The position numbers and the translations under genes are program-made. 27,345 nt of DNA. It comes from Larix sibirica (Eukaryota > Streptophyta > Pinopsida > Pinales > Pinaceae). Positions 1-10,751 of the stretch are shown piece by piece. Numbering within the stretch: the first letter of the stretch is position 1; each line of letters starts with the position of its first letter. Where the stretch lies: positions 10,233 through 37,577 of the forward strand of contig NWUY0300012130.1 in NCBI GenBank assembly GCA_004151065.3. Direction: 5' to 3'. The notes beneath the pieces were generated by a model that had not been told where the DNA came from, did not search any database, and saw nothing but the letters and a program-made list of their open reading frames with translations.

Positions 1-14
1 TGTGGGCCCTAAGA

Positions 15-48
<34 letters not shown>

Positions 49-70
49 ACACACACACACACACATATAT
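15..70. repeat. Palindromic AT/GT/AC dinucleotide microsatellite
   Basis: A run of AT then TG dinucleotides turns into AC then AT around a central GTAC near 47-50. The two halves are reverse complements over about 16 bp on each side, so the tract could form a hairpin or cruciform. It is a simple repeat with no coding content. Confidence 0.9.
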
Positions 71-2700
71 TTCAAAATTTGGGAAGTTTTGATAGTTTTA
101 TGGTGGTTTGGTCTCGTTTGAAACTTCCTTAACCAATTGGAAACCATCACAACTATCCCAAACATGAAATAGAAGGGTATTATATGGACCAACCATGGGG
201 GACACCCATATCATTGTTATTATTGAGGAATTTTTCCACCATTTTGAATCCATTCATTTTCTTATAATTAAGTGACCCCTATCCCTGAGCACCATTCCCA
301 TTTAAGTCTTTAAGTTATCATCCTTATATGACTTTTACCATATGCACACATGGAGAATCGAAGTGTTTGGAAGCATGTGTATAAGTGATTCACGAGTAGA
401 GGAGCATAGTCTCTGGCTTCAAAAGGTGCCTCAATAGAAGTAAGGTAATTTATTGCATTACTTGGTTGCATTCAATAGAAGTTTGATATCTTTCTCTCCC
501 TCACATATGTCATGTGTAATGTGTTAAATCTTTGATTATTTGAAATTTGCTTATCCTTTCCAAGAATATTACTAAGGATAGATAATATTGGATATGTGTT
601 CTTATTAATATTTTCATTAAAGTCATAAGGTTTTTGAGTAAAGTATTTGGTGTTTCTTGCAGGTATCATATTATTATAGCGTAGCATGTTGAAGGAGAAA
701 ACAAGAAATGACAAGGATCAAAGTTCGAAAAAGGTTCAGTCTCTCCTTTTATATATTTCTCTTTCCCCTTTTTTGGTCTTGCCTTGAAGAATAGTGAAAG
801 GATATCTCCTTGTTTCTGAATTTCTAGTATAATAAGCCCCAAGACCAAGTTTCTATCATCCCAATAAATTGGAGACCTACCCCAGTCAGCTAGCCCAACC
901 ATGGCACTCCCTTTTACTACCCCACACAACTCAAGGAATATATTTCCCTTATTTGCTCCATGGTTCCTTAGGGGAATTCTTCCCTTTAGTGCTCTTTGGT
1001 GTATGTAGAAAGAGTCCAATTCATTATTTATATTTAGGAACAACCGATGATAGTTATATCTTGTCTCTTGAGTGCTCAATGAGAAATAATTTATCAGGAA
1101 ACGAGAAATGGGGATGGTTTCCTATCAAACTAGTCTAATGAGGCATCCTTCCATCTCTCTTCCCAATTTCATAGTCTTTTTTTCCTCATCTCCATCTAGT
1201 CATCTATTGGCTCGAATGCCAGTCCCTAACATGAAAATGCAATCTCAAAATTTCAAGGATGCAAGGGTATAAATAATGGTTCTAAAGGTGGATAGTATGA
1301 GTTATGAGAGAGTTCAAATGAGAGGAATGGATAATGAATGGAGGATTCAATATCAATTTGCATGAAGGAATAATACATGAGAAATAAAGGGTTTGGATTC
1401 CTAGGGGAGTGGAATTTCTTACAATCCTCATTTCATGTACTCAATCCCCACTTTATAATAATTTTGAAAGGTGGACTTGCCCACCAATAACCTCATGCAT
1501 TTCATGTGCATTATAATCCATGATTGGTGGTTGAGGTTTTTAATAAGACATGGTAAAAACAAAAAGGAAAATTTTGGAAAACTTAAAACAACTTAGGATT
1601 TTTTGTCTCCTCCTTCAACCCTTCCTTTCTCTTCTTCTCTAGTAGAATCAGAGCCCCTCTCATAATGTTTGTAGCTATCTTTAAACTTATATAATATATT
1701 TTGAAATATTACTTAAACATTTCGAGATTATCATGGAAAATTTGACCTCGTTGTATATCGAAGCATATTCACTACAAATACAAGCCTAAACATTCACTTC
1801 ACATTAGGAATTCATACAAGATATTTACATCATATGCAAATAAAATCATTTATCTAAATTTACATGGTGTGACTCTCATCATTATAACCATTTACTTACA
1901 ATCATTTCAAAGCATCCAAATGATCAAAACTAAGATATTGCAGTCACAATGAAAGGAGATGGGGAATAATAGACTTTAATGTTGATTCAATGTGAAGAAA
2001 TAAAATATATACATGGGTTTACGCTTTAGGATTGTTTTCTAAATACTGCTATTTATTTCTTAAGATTTGAATACATAGATGTTGTAATTCTTAGTATGAT
2101 GTCTTCATTTCTTCTTTGTCAGCGTTTTTAAATTTGTGATTTTATTAATTACATTTAATAAAATTTTATAATAGAGCTTTGTTTTTTTTATTCAAAATTT
2201 TATTACTTAGATTTAATTGGTGTATTTTTTTAAGTTCGTATGAGTACTTCATGGTCAAAATAAATTACAAGGAAGATCACTTTGTGATATTTGTTTGTGA
2301 TAATTCATTTAGTGCAAAAATATATAACTAATATATTATTAATTAATATATATTCTTTCACATTTATTTAATGAACATTTTGAACAAGTTTAATATATTA
2401 ATTATTATGGTAAAAATGTACAATATTTTTATTTTATAATGAAAATTGTGATTTTTATGAAATATATTTTATTTTAATAATTTTCGTTTGTTTAAGCAAA
2501 ATTAATTGTTAGTTATTAAATACTCATAAAAATTTTCGATGTGTTTTTTAACTATTTTTTTGGTATATAACTCTAAATTATATGAAAACATCTTCCCCTA
2601 CTAAACTATAAAACACTTCCCAACTATAATACAATAAGAAACATTCATAACATAAAAAAAAATCAAAATCAATAAAAACTTTGAAAAAAAATTATAAGTC
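71..2700. other. AT-rich intergenic stretch, no gene recognised
   Basis: I recognise no domain, RNA gene or element end here. The longest open frame is 137 codons on the minus strand (666-1079). It starts at TTG, matches no family I know, and overlaps an 89-codon plus-strand frame that also starts at TTG. From about 2100 to 2700 the DNA is very rich in A and T. Old unrecognised repeat DNA is the likeliest content. Confidence 0.6.
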
Positions 2701-2725
2701 CCCTTCATCGACCAAAGTTCGATGA

Positions 2726-2878
2726 CTGAACTTTATCCAAAAGTTGCTTGATTTAAGAATAGCTGCATATAAGAGAAGCCAGAGTTTAGCCGGTAGAAAA
2801 TGCTGCCCCGGCCAGAATTTATGCGGCTTGTGCGCTCCTTATAATACAACGCAGTTCTATGGCGTGTGTTCAGCTTAG
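2726..2878 (+). other. Cysteine-rich open segment, possible exon relic
   Basis: This 50-codon open segment lies between two stops, in DNA less AT-rich than its surroundings. It has no ATG near its start, so it could only be an internal or terminal exon. Its second half carries six cysteines, with the motif CCPGQNLCGLC and a further cysteine near the end. The TAG stop is built from the TA target site plus the first G of the adjoining MITE. Without the MITE the frame would run only about ten codons further. I recognise no family. A TATAAG at about 2768 could equally mark this as promoter-like DNA. Confidence 0.15.
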
Positions 2879-3043
2879 GGTAGGAATTTGAAAAATAATT
2901 TATTTGTTAGTTTTGCTGGTTTTAACAGTATAGATGGATGTTTTTACAGTTTTTTTTGTTTTATTTGACAGTTAACTTAAAATTTAAGTCTTATTTGACA
3001 GGCAAAATGGCCCATGACAATTTTGTCAATCAAATTCCTACCC
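2878..3043. mobile_element. MITE, Tc1/mariner (Stowaway-like) type
   Basis: The 166-bp element has perfect 13-bp terminal inverted repeats: GGGTAGGAATTTG at 2878-2890 and CAAATTCCTACCC at 3031-3043. It is flanked by TA on both sides (2876-2877 and 3044-3045). A TA duplication, small size and no coding capacity fit a non-autonomous Tc1/mariner MITE. The termini are not the classical Stowaway CTCCCTCC, so the family is not assigned. Confidence 0.7.
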
Positions 3044-3140
3044 TATCAGGATTCAGATTTTTTATGATATTTTCTTCAGCGATTTCTTAGTTCTTGAGAT
3101 AAGCGTGACCTTCCTTTTATGAACAGCTACAGTAATATTT

Positions 3141-3274
3141 ATAAATTGCCAACTGTGATTTTTTTGAATTCTAGTGAACCGTTTGAAAATTAAAGCAAGA
3201 TAAACACATAAATTGCTAACTGTGATTTTTTTGAATTCTAGTGAACCGTTTGAAAATTAAAGCAAGATAAACAC
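3141..3274. repeat. 67-bp tandem duplication, two copies
   Basis: Two adjacent copies (3141-3207 and 3208-3274) begin ATAAATTG and end AAACAC, and differ at about one base (GCCAAC against GCTAAC). The near-identity means the duplication is recent, or is a local assembly repeat. No coding role is visible. Confidence 0.9.
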
Positions 3275-3544
3275 ATAAACCAACATACTAGAACCAAGCA
3301 CAGGACCCTTAAGAAAGCACAGAAGCCCTTGGCATCGTGACAACCAAACGTTCTTATTCTTTTTAATTTTGACTCACAAGAAAGCTTTTTGGCAGCTTCA
3401 ATGGTGCTTTGATTAGAATACGACGTATATCACATATTACAATGCTATTGTGATGGAATGCTTCTGTCTCTTCTCTTTATTTGTTGGTTGTTCCTGTTTC
3501 TCCTAATGACCTTCTGACATTTCCAAATTTACTCTCTGTCCCGT

Positions 3545-3745
3545 GATCAACAATTGTTTGGCACAGGGGATGATGATATGACTTATTCAGAATTGATAAT
3601 ATCTGTAAGAGTCGATGGTGATGCTGGGAAATGGCAAGCATCCGCAACCTGTCAAAGCAATATCCTGTCATCAGCCGTAGGAAATTTGGGTCAGCAGTCA
3701 GTGGGCATGATTCCAGTCTCATATCCATTGTTATCAAACAAATAA
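3545..3745 (+). other. Candidate exon or gene relic of unknown family
   Basis: This segment has more mixed base composition than the surrounding AT-rich DNA. An AG splice-acceptor-like site (TTTGGCACAG, ending about 3567) precedes a plus-strand frame that runs to TAA at 3743-3745. The frame contains DDDMTYSELIISVRVDGDAG followed by about 35 residues ending PVSYPLLSNK. It is open on the minus strand as well (86 codons, 3477-3737), so the coding strand is not settled. I recognise no domain. Composition and a plausible acceptor site are the only support; a chance frame in old DNA remains possible. Confidence 0.2.
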
Positions 3746-4104
3746 GTCAAAAACAGAAATTATCATACGAAGAAATTACAGCTGGTTTTATTATTAGTTG
3801 TCATTGCATGTGAAGAACATACGTATTCCAAGTTCTATTATTAGTTGTAAAATTGAGATTTCTTTTTTCTTACATAAGATTTTTGATTAGGGTATTACAA
3901 ATTCTAAATACACTTTCAAAGATCTTAATAACAAAATGGGTATTCTCTTCACAACTAAAACAACTAATAATTTGTCATTTTTGGTGTTTTTGGGGTTTAA
4001 AGATTGGATGAATTAGTTTGTAGGGCCCATTTGAAGGGTAGGTCTAGCTTTGCAATGACCCTTTATGTCCTTCATGCTATTCTACACTATGATACCTTTC
4101 GAAT

Positions 4105-4166
4105 GGTCCAAAATTTGCCTCAAATACAGTCCATTGGTCCAAGAATTGCCTCAAATATAGTCCATA
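4105..4166. repeat. 31-bp imperfect tandem duplication
   Basis: Two copies starting GGTCCAA, at 4105 and 4136, share the core TTGCCTCAAATA and end near AGTCCAT. They differ at a few positions. This is local slippage with no sign of function. Confidence 0.8.
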
Positions 4167-4439
4167 TGAATAAGTTATGTATCCTCCAAGTTGACCTATA
4201 GAGTTGACCACCATTGTATCAAGTGGATTCCACATCAATTCTAGTTTCTCACACATATGGATTTAGTGAAGTGTGGACTTTCAAGCACATTCTATAAGGT
4301 CTAAAACCCTAACTCTAATTGGGAGTTGGGGCATGCAAAAGACGTAGACAACTATTGGGCTATGCTAAATACTAGGCCATTAGAAAAAAAATGCTATTTT
4401 AAATAGCCATTAGAAACACAATGGGTTCCATTCCTCTGA

Positions 4440-4711
4440 TGTTATTGTATTGTTCCATAGTTGAGCAACAACACAATAGTATATATTAGAGTAAAACAGA
4501 GGAGATAAGAGATCCTATAGAATACATTATGGCCATAGAATTATAGGTAATACCATAGAGAGTACTATTTCCTTTGTATTTGTAGTTTAAATATAAAAGA
4601 GCAAGGCATAGTCTTCATTGTTGGGTGTGTTTTTCCTGTAGTGGGTTTTCCCAAAATTTGTGTGGATTGTGTATTTCTTTCCTCTAGTTATCGAATTATT
4701 TAGCATTCAAT
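4440..4711 (+). mobile_element. LTR fragment of Ty1/copia type
   Basis: A TATA-like AATATAAAAGA at about 4590-4600 is followed 30-70 bp later by the segment around GTAGTGGGTTTTCCC (about 4639-4653). That GT-rich and GGGTTTTCCC pattern is typical of the R-U5 part of plant copia LTRs. The fragment is cut at the N at 4712, where a different LTR family begins. Its left boundary is not defined, and no coding region of the same element is attached. Confidence 0.45.
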
Positions 4712-4712
4712 N

Positions 4713-4846
4713 AAGTATGAAGTGACGTCATCATATTTTTTTATTAGTTAAAAGTATTAGCATTTAATTTATTTCTGCATTAGTAAGTATAGCATTTAAT
4801 GCTATTTTAAAATTTAAATTTTTTTGTGAATTTTCGGGATGTTACA
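4713..4846 (+). mobile_element. 3' end of a gypsy-like LTR
   Basis: The stretch carries TGACGTCATCAT, GCATTTAAT repeats, an AAATTTAAATTT tract and then TTTTCGGGATGTTACA ending at 4846. The same order occurs in the last 150 bases of the long LTR that ends at 21587 (TGACATCATTTT ... GCATTTATTAC ... AAATTT ... TGTGACA). This is therefore a diverged relative of that family, entered through the N at 4712. No primer-binding site follows. Confidence 0.5.
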
Positions 4847-7465
4847 ATACTAAGCAATATGTTGTTTCAATTGTATAGAGTATTAAATTCCCCCAATATG
4901 AACTCATGTGCTATAATATTGCCTACCTAGTGAACCGCTCATGGGTCCAAGTAGGAGGAATCCATATCCTAGTGATAGAGCTGTTGGTAATGAATTATCA
5001 AGTATCATTGGTTTGTTGTTCATTGTTAATAAAGTGTGAAGATCTCTTTTCTTCCCCTCATAAAAAATATCTTAATGTAAAATCTTTAACTTCTTTCCTT
5101 TTAATAATTACTTGGTAGTGGAATTAACTCCCTAACAAGTTAGAATCAGTATGTAAGTGGATTCATGTGTTTATTGTGATTTATTTATTATTACCAAAAG
5201 GATTTGAGGAATTTGAGGAAGGTTTTCTTTGGTGTTTTATGTGTATATTATTAAAAGAAGGCTTGAAATAGTGAGAATCATATTTTGATTTGCATACAAC
5301 ATAATTGTGAAGGGCTAAATTGGTTGGATACATATTCTCTTTTGTCCTGTTTTCCTTAAGTAGTTGCTTCAAGTAACTTATTGATTTTGGAATTTCTATC
5401 TTTTGTTTGATTTGTTATTCACCCAACCTTAATAACTAGGGATTATTCCCTCTAATAGAATTGATGAAAATACTAAGGAATAACATCATGAATTATTCCT
5501 AGTAGGTTTTATGTTCTTTGTGTTCCCATTTTTAAAAGATGAAATTGTTAACTGGATGTTTTGTTCTTTTTATGTTTATTGCAAGACCCAATATTCCTAA
5601 ATTTTTAGGCCTCCTAATGCAATTTTCCCTCACCTATGGGTAAACCTGCACCTATATATGGAAACAAAAGTGGATACCCATTCCTTTTGTTACCTAAAAG
5701 GATTTGTATATGCATTTTTATTTAAACAAAAGTCTGGTTACATGCTTGTATCCTATTGGAAACAAGTAGATGTTCATATAGGGAGCAATATTGGTAGGAT
5801 TCTTGAAATTTTTTACTTTTCCAAGCTTGTTCTTTGCAAGATGAGTGTGTTTAGACTATAGTCTCAAGAAATTAACATTAGTTAGTGCTTTGAATCATTA
5901 TTTTGATTTGAAAAAGAGAAAGGGAGTGTTTTTTTCTTTAGGTGCATTTTAGCAAGTTATTGTAGTTGCATTTTTTGTTACACTATTTAGTTCACAAGGT
6001 ACATCAAATCAAGATAAAAATAAAATAAATCTATATTAAAGGATCAGTTGTTTCGACCCCTTTGAGTCATTTGTTTCAAGGCTTGCTGAAAAGAGTGCCT
6101 AGCTTTAGTTAAACATCAACATGATTTATCTTTGAGTTTTCTTAATAACTATATTATTTAAGCATTCTTAAAGTATTTACAATATCACAAGTTTCATTTT
6201 TGTTTATTTTTAGTAAGAAATAACCTAAAAAATCTTAATATCTAAAATGAACTAGACTTGTTTTTCTTTATAAAAAACACACATAGTCTAGGAAGTAGAT
6301 CCTTGGTAAATGTTGGAGAATAAACTCTCATAAAACAAATTAGAGCCACTAGAAGTGTATTTAAAATCCATCGGTAGAAACAACACCTATTAAGAAAGTG
6401 TGCCTAACATGCATGTCAAAAACAAGGTCAATGTTGAGTGAGTATTGAGATTATCCCTTCTTGATTGCTTAGTGGGATATGATTGTATGAGAGATTTAGT
6501 TGCAGTGGAAATTCCTCAAGGTGACACCATTTTTCTAAATTTTTGAGTCTAGGGATCAATCTTATGTTCCATGCCCATATGTAGAAATCTAACCCATATT
6601 GTTCCACCTAATTTCTAGCCACAAAGTGGTAACCATAGTGGCCTTTATAGAGATTATTCCCTAGGTGACTACAAGTGGGAAGTGCTTGTGGTACCTAAGA
6701 CAAACACATAACATATGATTCATCTCCTTTCGAGGGTGTCTATCTTTGTGAGAGTACTTTCACCTTTAGTGATTGTTATGTGAGGGTTACCATAATGGTA
6801 TCTCATACCTTCATTGGTTTAATTTGGGCTTTAATCATCCTACTATAACTTCGAAAAGGATTCTGGATTCATCTCTTAAGTAATCAATTTCAACCAATAA
6901 TAAGCCACATACTAGAAGGATAAGGTTGAATAATCCATGCCCAGAGGAAAGTGAGTCAAACAAAGAGATAACCACTACCCTAAAATCTCATAATGGAAAA
7001 AGAGAAAGTGCAAGGGAAATCTATCTCATGTGAATTTCCTAAGGCTAATAACTCCCATTCCCACCTTTTGTGTAAGCTCATGACATTGTAAATATATTTC
7101 AATGGGTTTTCATGAGTAACGAGTGAATCCATGAGTATTGGTAACATGTTTTTGTCAAGGGAGAGTGTTAAATTTATTTTTTCAACCTCCATATCTTAAA
7201 ACATGGGTTTTATTTTTAAATAAAAAAATATAGAACAAGCACAATATAAATTAACTCTCACATTGAATATTCAACCAAAAATAAAAATAACCCTTTTCCA
7301 TAATTGCACCTCTAGTGAATGTGTAAATGTGATTAATTTTATTCAAACCATGATCCCAAAAACCATCCACCATATTTGTAAAACCATGGGCACAAGAGTA
7401 TTTGGCCTAAGAAAGTTTCCAAAAAATCCTACATGTGTGGATAATCAAGAAGATGTGTAAAAATT
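4847..7465. other. Intergenic stretch, nothing recognised
   Basis: Open frames here are 63-70 codons at most, on both strands, and none has a recognisable motif. Base composition is uniformly AT-rich. I saw no clear LTR ends, inverted repeats or RNA genes. It probably holds decayed repeat DNA. Confidence 0.6.
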
Positions 7466-7572
7466 CCCATGGGGGGTAGAGCAATTGGTAATGAGTAATT
7501 GAGTGAGAAGTTGTAAATGGAAGGTCACAAGTTCTTGAAATCCCCGTGGGTACTTACTTACAAAAAATAATA
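7466..7572 (+). mobile_element. tRNA-related SINE candidate
   Basis: TAGAGCAATTGGTA at about 7477-7490 resembles a pol III box A. About 40 bp downstream, AAGTTCTTGAAATCCCC (about 7529-7545) resembles box B of tRNA genes with a three-base insertion. An A-rich tail follows (about 7561-7578). The flanking AAAAATT at 7459-7465 and about 7573-7579 could be a short target duplication but is low in complexity. Box spacing and tail fit a plant tRNA-derived SINE. It does not fold as a functional tRNA. Confidence 0.4.
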
Positions 7573-7978
7573 AAAAATTATTATATAGATGTTTGTATAG
7601 TTATATCATGTTGGTGTATATTTAATTAAAAGTGTTATCCATAAGAAGTCTATTTTCATATTTTTTTGTATTGGATTATTTTGTTACATATTTTTTTTGT
7701 ATCGAATCGTATTTGTATCTCTATTCAAACTCGAATTATGCTACTATGTTTTGAACAAAATAGGTCTACCATTTTCAGTGTCATATCTCCTAGTATGCCT
7801 ACTGATGAATTTTTAACACATATCTCCTTCTATGCTGACATGTAAACTCTTTAGAAAGATTTCTTCTAAATTAACTCTCCTAGCTCATACAACGTATAAA
7901 TTTGCTTGATTCATACATGTTCTTCACATTGCCAAAAAAATCACACAACATTATGGAAGTTTAACTATTCTCTTATAC

Positions 7979-8219
7979 TGTAATATTTATTTAATAGTAG
8001 GATCAATGTATTGAATGAAACATTATTTCAAAAAAAAGTACAGAACAATGAAGAATATTGTACTAAGAATAAATTACAAAAGAGTAAACAAATAACAATA
8101 TTCAATTCTATTTAACAAAAAGAAGAAGAATACAATGCAAAATATATGCAAAGATTGTTAAATCTAATTATAACTTTTCAATCTGATATTCCAACCTAGT
8201 ATGTTTATATTGTCTAACA
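7979..8219 (-). mobile_element. Possible 3' LTR of the neighbouring copia element
   Basis: Read on the minus strand, the segment begins TGTTAGACAATAT at 8219 and could end AATATTACA at 7979, giving TG...CA termini. It lies where a 3' LTR should lie, just past the end of the copia RNase H relic. The expected purine tract before it is poor, and no second LTR is present in the window. The right-hand boundary on the minus strand is a guess. Confidence 0.3.
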
Positions 8220-8299
8220 TTCCTTCATAAGGAATGACTAACCAGAATTTACAAAAAGACTTCAACAAAAAAGGGAAGGGGACATTATGTATGTATTTC

Positions 8300-9915
8300 C
8301 CCATTAATGTCTACCTCCATCATGCCAAGCATGTCTACCTCATAGTTTTACAAAATTGTCTCAAGTCATATATTTGATCAAAATAGCAGTAGTTTGTTCA
8401 TCAACACAATAATATTGTAATTTGATATGGATCTTGGATAAGATATCGGATGTAATGAATTCAATATCAATATATTTGATTTTAGTATGAAAAAAATCAA
8501 TTCTTTGCAATTTGTATCGCACTTTGATTGTCCCAAAATACTATAGTTGTAAAATTTTGAGTAAAACCAAGCTTGAATAAGACATTTTGAATCCATTCTG
8601 TCTCTTTTCCTGCTTCCTTTATTGTTCTATGTTCTTACTCACAAAAATATAAAGATGTTGTTGATTTTTTTTTACTACTTCATGTAATCGGTCCTCACCC
8701 AAGTTGGAAAACATAATTAGTTTTGGATTTCCTATCATTGACATCATCGTCCCAATTTAAATCAATGTATCCTACCAAAGATATGTGGGACTAGTAGACA
8801 TCATGGATGCCATAATGTATTGTACCATAGATGTAGTGCAAAATTATTTTAGTTCCCAACCAATGACTTTCTCTAGGCTCTTGCATAAATTTGGATCAAA
8901 TATTGATTCCAAAAAAAATGTTTGGCCTAGTGTGTGTCAAATAAACAAGGTTTCCAACAAGTTGTCCATATAATGCAGAATTCACCTTCTTGGAAGGACA
9001 TTCCTTGGTAAGATTGAATCCATGTTGAAATGGAGTAGAAATAGGTTTGCGATCAAGTATTTTTCTTTCTTTCAAATATCCAATGCATATTTTGATTGTG
9101 AAATAAATAATCCATCATGTGGTTTACAAATTTGCAAACCAAGAAAATAATTTATCTTGTCTCAATCACTCATATCAAATATTCTTTGAAAATCTAACTT
9201 CAAAGTTTTGATCAACTCAATATATGGACCAACATTAAGAAAATCATCTACATATATAGAAATAAGAAGGATCTCTCCCTAAACTTTCTTTACATAGATA
9301 TTTGGGTTTGATTTATACTTTTTGAATTCATGTTGTTGAAAATACATATCTACTTTTCCATTCTATGCCCTAAATCATGTATAAGTCCATAGTGTGATTT
9401 CTTCAACTTACAAACAAAGTGAGGATCTTTTTATCCTCAAAGCCAAATACTTGGTCCATGCATATCTCTTCCTGAAGATTTCCCTTCAAGAGTGCATTCT
9501 TAACGTCCATTTGATGAATGTGTCGACAAAGACCTGCATCTAGAGAAATAATTATTCAAATAGTATTCATTCTATTACATGTGAAAATGTTTCTTCATAG
9601 TTAATTCCTTCTTTCTTATTAAAAAATTTAGCTACTAAATTGGCTTTAAATTTCTCTATGGCCCCATATGAATTAAATTTGATCTTATAAACCCATTTGC
9701 AACCAATACATTTATACCTTTAGGATGGGGAGCAAGCTCTCATGTTTGGTTGTTCATGATTGTAGCATATTCTACTTCCATGGCTTGTTCCCAACCTTTA
9801 TTTCCTCTCACTTCCTCAAATGAGTTTGGTTCTTTGGTTCGTAATATGTTTTCTATAAGTGCACTTTGATATTTATTATGTCCTTGTGTGTAAATTTTAC
9901 TAGTACTCTTCATTT
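8300..9915 (-). pseudogene. Ty1/copia pol relic: reverse transcriptase and RNase H
   Basis: Read from high to low coordinates, the minus strand gives the start of the copia RT domain (EPNSFEEVRGNKGWEQAMEV, about 9832-9770), then [11 protein letters not shown]...YEETFSHV, then MDVKNALLKGNL. The catalytic box YVDD is intact at 9243-9254. Next come KINYFLGLQI and GLFISQSKYAL, and finally RNase H with KETEWIQ, FWDNQSAIQIAKN and a HTKIKYIDI segment (about 8600-8450). This RT then RNase H order, with no integrase after it, is copia-type. Many stops and frameshifts break the frame, so it cannot work. Gag, protease and integrase are absent because the CACTA end at 9916 cuts the element. The enzyme would have copied element RNA into DNA in virus-like particles. 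Confidence 0.9.
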
Positions 9916-9936
9916 CACTACAAGGAAAACACCTTC

Positions 9937-10115
9937 TAGTAGAGGTTATAGTGGATGTTTTCAATGTTACAAGATGAACAAAAAATGTCAAAAAAAACTC
10001 TGCTAGAACCTCTGTTTTTGGTAGCAGAGGTTTTGGTAGAGGTTATAACGGATATTCAGTTAAACTTAAATGTTATGGGGGGTTGGAGGTTATAACAGAG
10101 GTTTTTTATTCAATG
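9937..10115. repeat. CACTA outer subterminal repeats (AGAGGTTATAAC type)
   Basis: Several copies of a motif near AGAGGTTATAAC occur just inside the terminus: AGAGGTTATAGTGG at about 9940, AGAGGTTATAACGG at about 10038, GGAGGTTATAACAGAGG at about 10086, and the opposite orientation AGAACCTCTG at about 10005. In En/Spm elements such short subterminal repeats bind transposase. That role is inferred here from position. Confidence 0.6.
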
Positions 10116-10132
10116 CTATTAAATTTATTATG

Positions 10133-10698
10133 TGCACTCGTGTGTCTGTTATAAACAATAATCACTCATGTGTATATGTGTTGTAAACACGCTGGTGCGT
10201 ATACCTTTCTAATAAGCACCAATGCGTGCGAAATTTACAACAACACTGGTACATCATGTATTATATAAAAGCACCAGTGTTGATGATGAAATATATCACA
10301 CCATTATATGATCTTTATAAAAACCCAATGTATATTTCATACCCAAAAAGCACCTATGAGTGAATTTTCTTTAAAAACACCAGTGCATAAATTTTCTATA
10401 AAAGCATTGGTGCTAAATGTTTGATTATAAGCGTGAGTGTTTATAAAAAAACAATGATGCTTTTAAATTGTGTATAAAGCATCGGTGTTGAATGTTTGTT
10501 TAAAAGCACTAGTGCTAATTTTTTTGTAGCAGGCACCGATGCTTTTTACAAAAAAGCATTGATGCGTATCTTTTTGTAAGAAAACACTAGTGCGTATTTT
10601 TTTGTAAAAAAACACCGATGCTTATGTTTGAAAAAAAACATTGGTGTTTGTGTTTGAAAAAAAAATCGATGCTTTAGGTATATGAAGAGCACCGACAA
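10133..10698. repeat. Array of about 20 palindromic 10-mers at about 27-bp spacing
   Basis: A core of the form RCAYYRRTGY recurs about 20 times. Clear copies start near 10216, 10271, 10377, 10404, 10479, 10506 (GCACTAGTGC, a perfect palindrome), 10533 (GCACCGATGC), 10557, 10584, 10612 and 10638. Spacing in the best part is 24-28 bp, and the spacers are T- and A-rich (TTTTTTGTAAAAAA). Cores drift by single bases while keeping the palindromic pattern. This lies inside the CACTA end and most likely serves as inner subterminal binding sites. Confidence 0.75.
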
Positions 10699-10751
10699 AT
10701 AAAATTTGGTATGGTTCAATGGTGAATTTTTCCATGTTGNAAAGAGAGCGT

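Larger units (their letters stand above)
9916..10739 (+). mobile_element. CACTA (En/Spm-type) transposon end
   Basis: The element starts CACTACAAGGAAAAC at 9916, the usual terminal inverted repeat of plant CACTA transposons (CACTACAAGAAAA). The three bases before it, TTT at 9913-9915, would be one copy of the 3-bp target duplication. Inside lie two sets of subterminal repeats, as expected for this superfamily. The element runs to the N at 10740. No transposase coding and no matching opposite end (ending TTGTAGTG) were found, so this is one end only. It sits in the minus-strand copia pol and is therefore the younger of the two insertions. Confidence 0.75.

Noticed and set aside
666-1079. 137-codon minus-strand open frame
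   Set aside because: It starts at TTG, has no recognisable domain, and overlaps a plus-strand frame of similar quality.
4634-4655. TGTAGTG as the missing opposite end of the CACTA element
   Set aside because: It lies on the wrong side of 9916 in the wrong arrangement, and its context is a copia LTR U5.
10133-10698. CRISPR-like array because of the regular spacing
   Set aside because: Repeats are short, degenerate and palindromic, spacers are similar AT-rich sequence, there are no cas genes, and the DNA is clearly plant.
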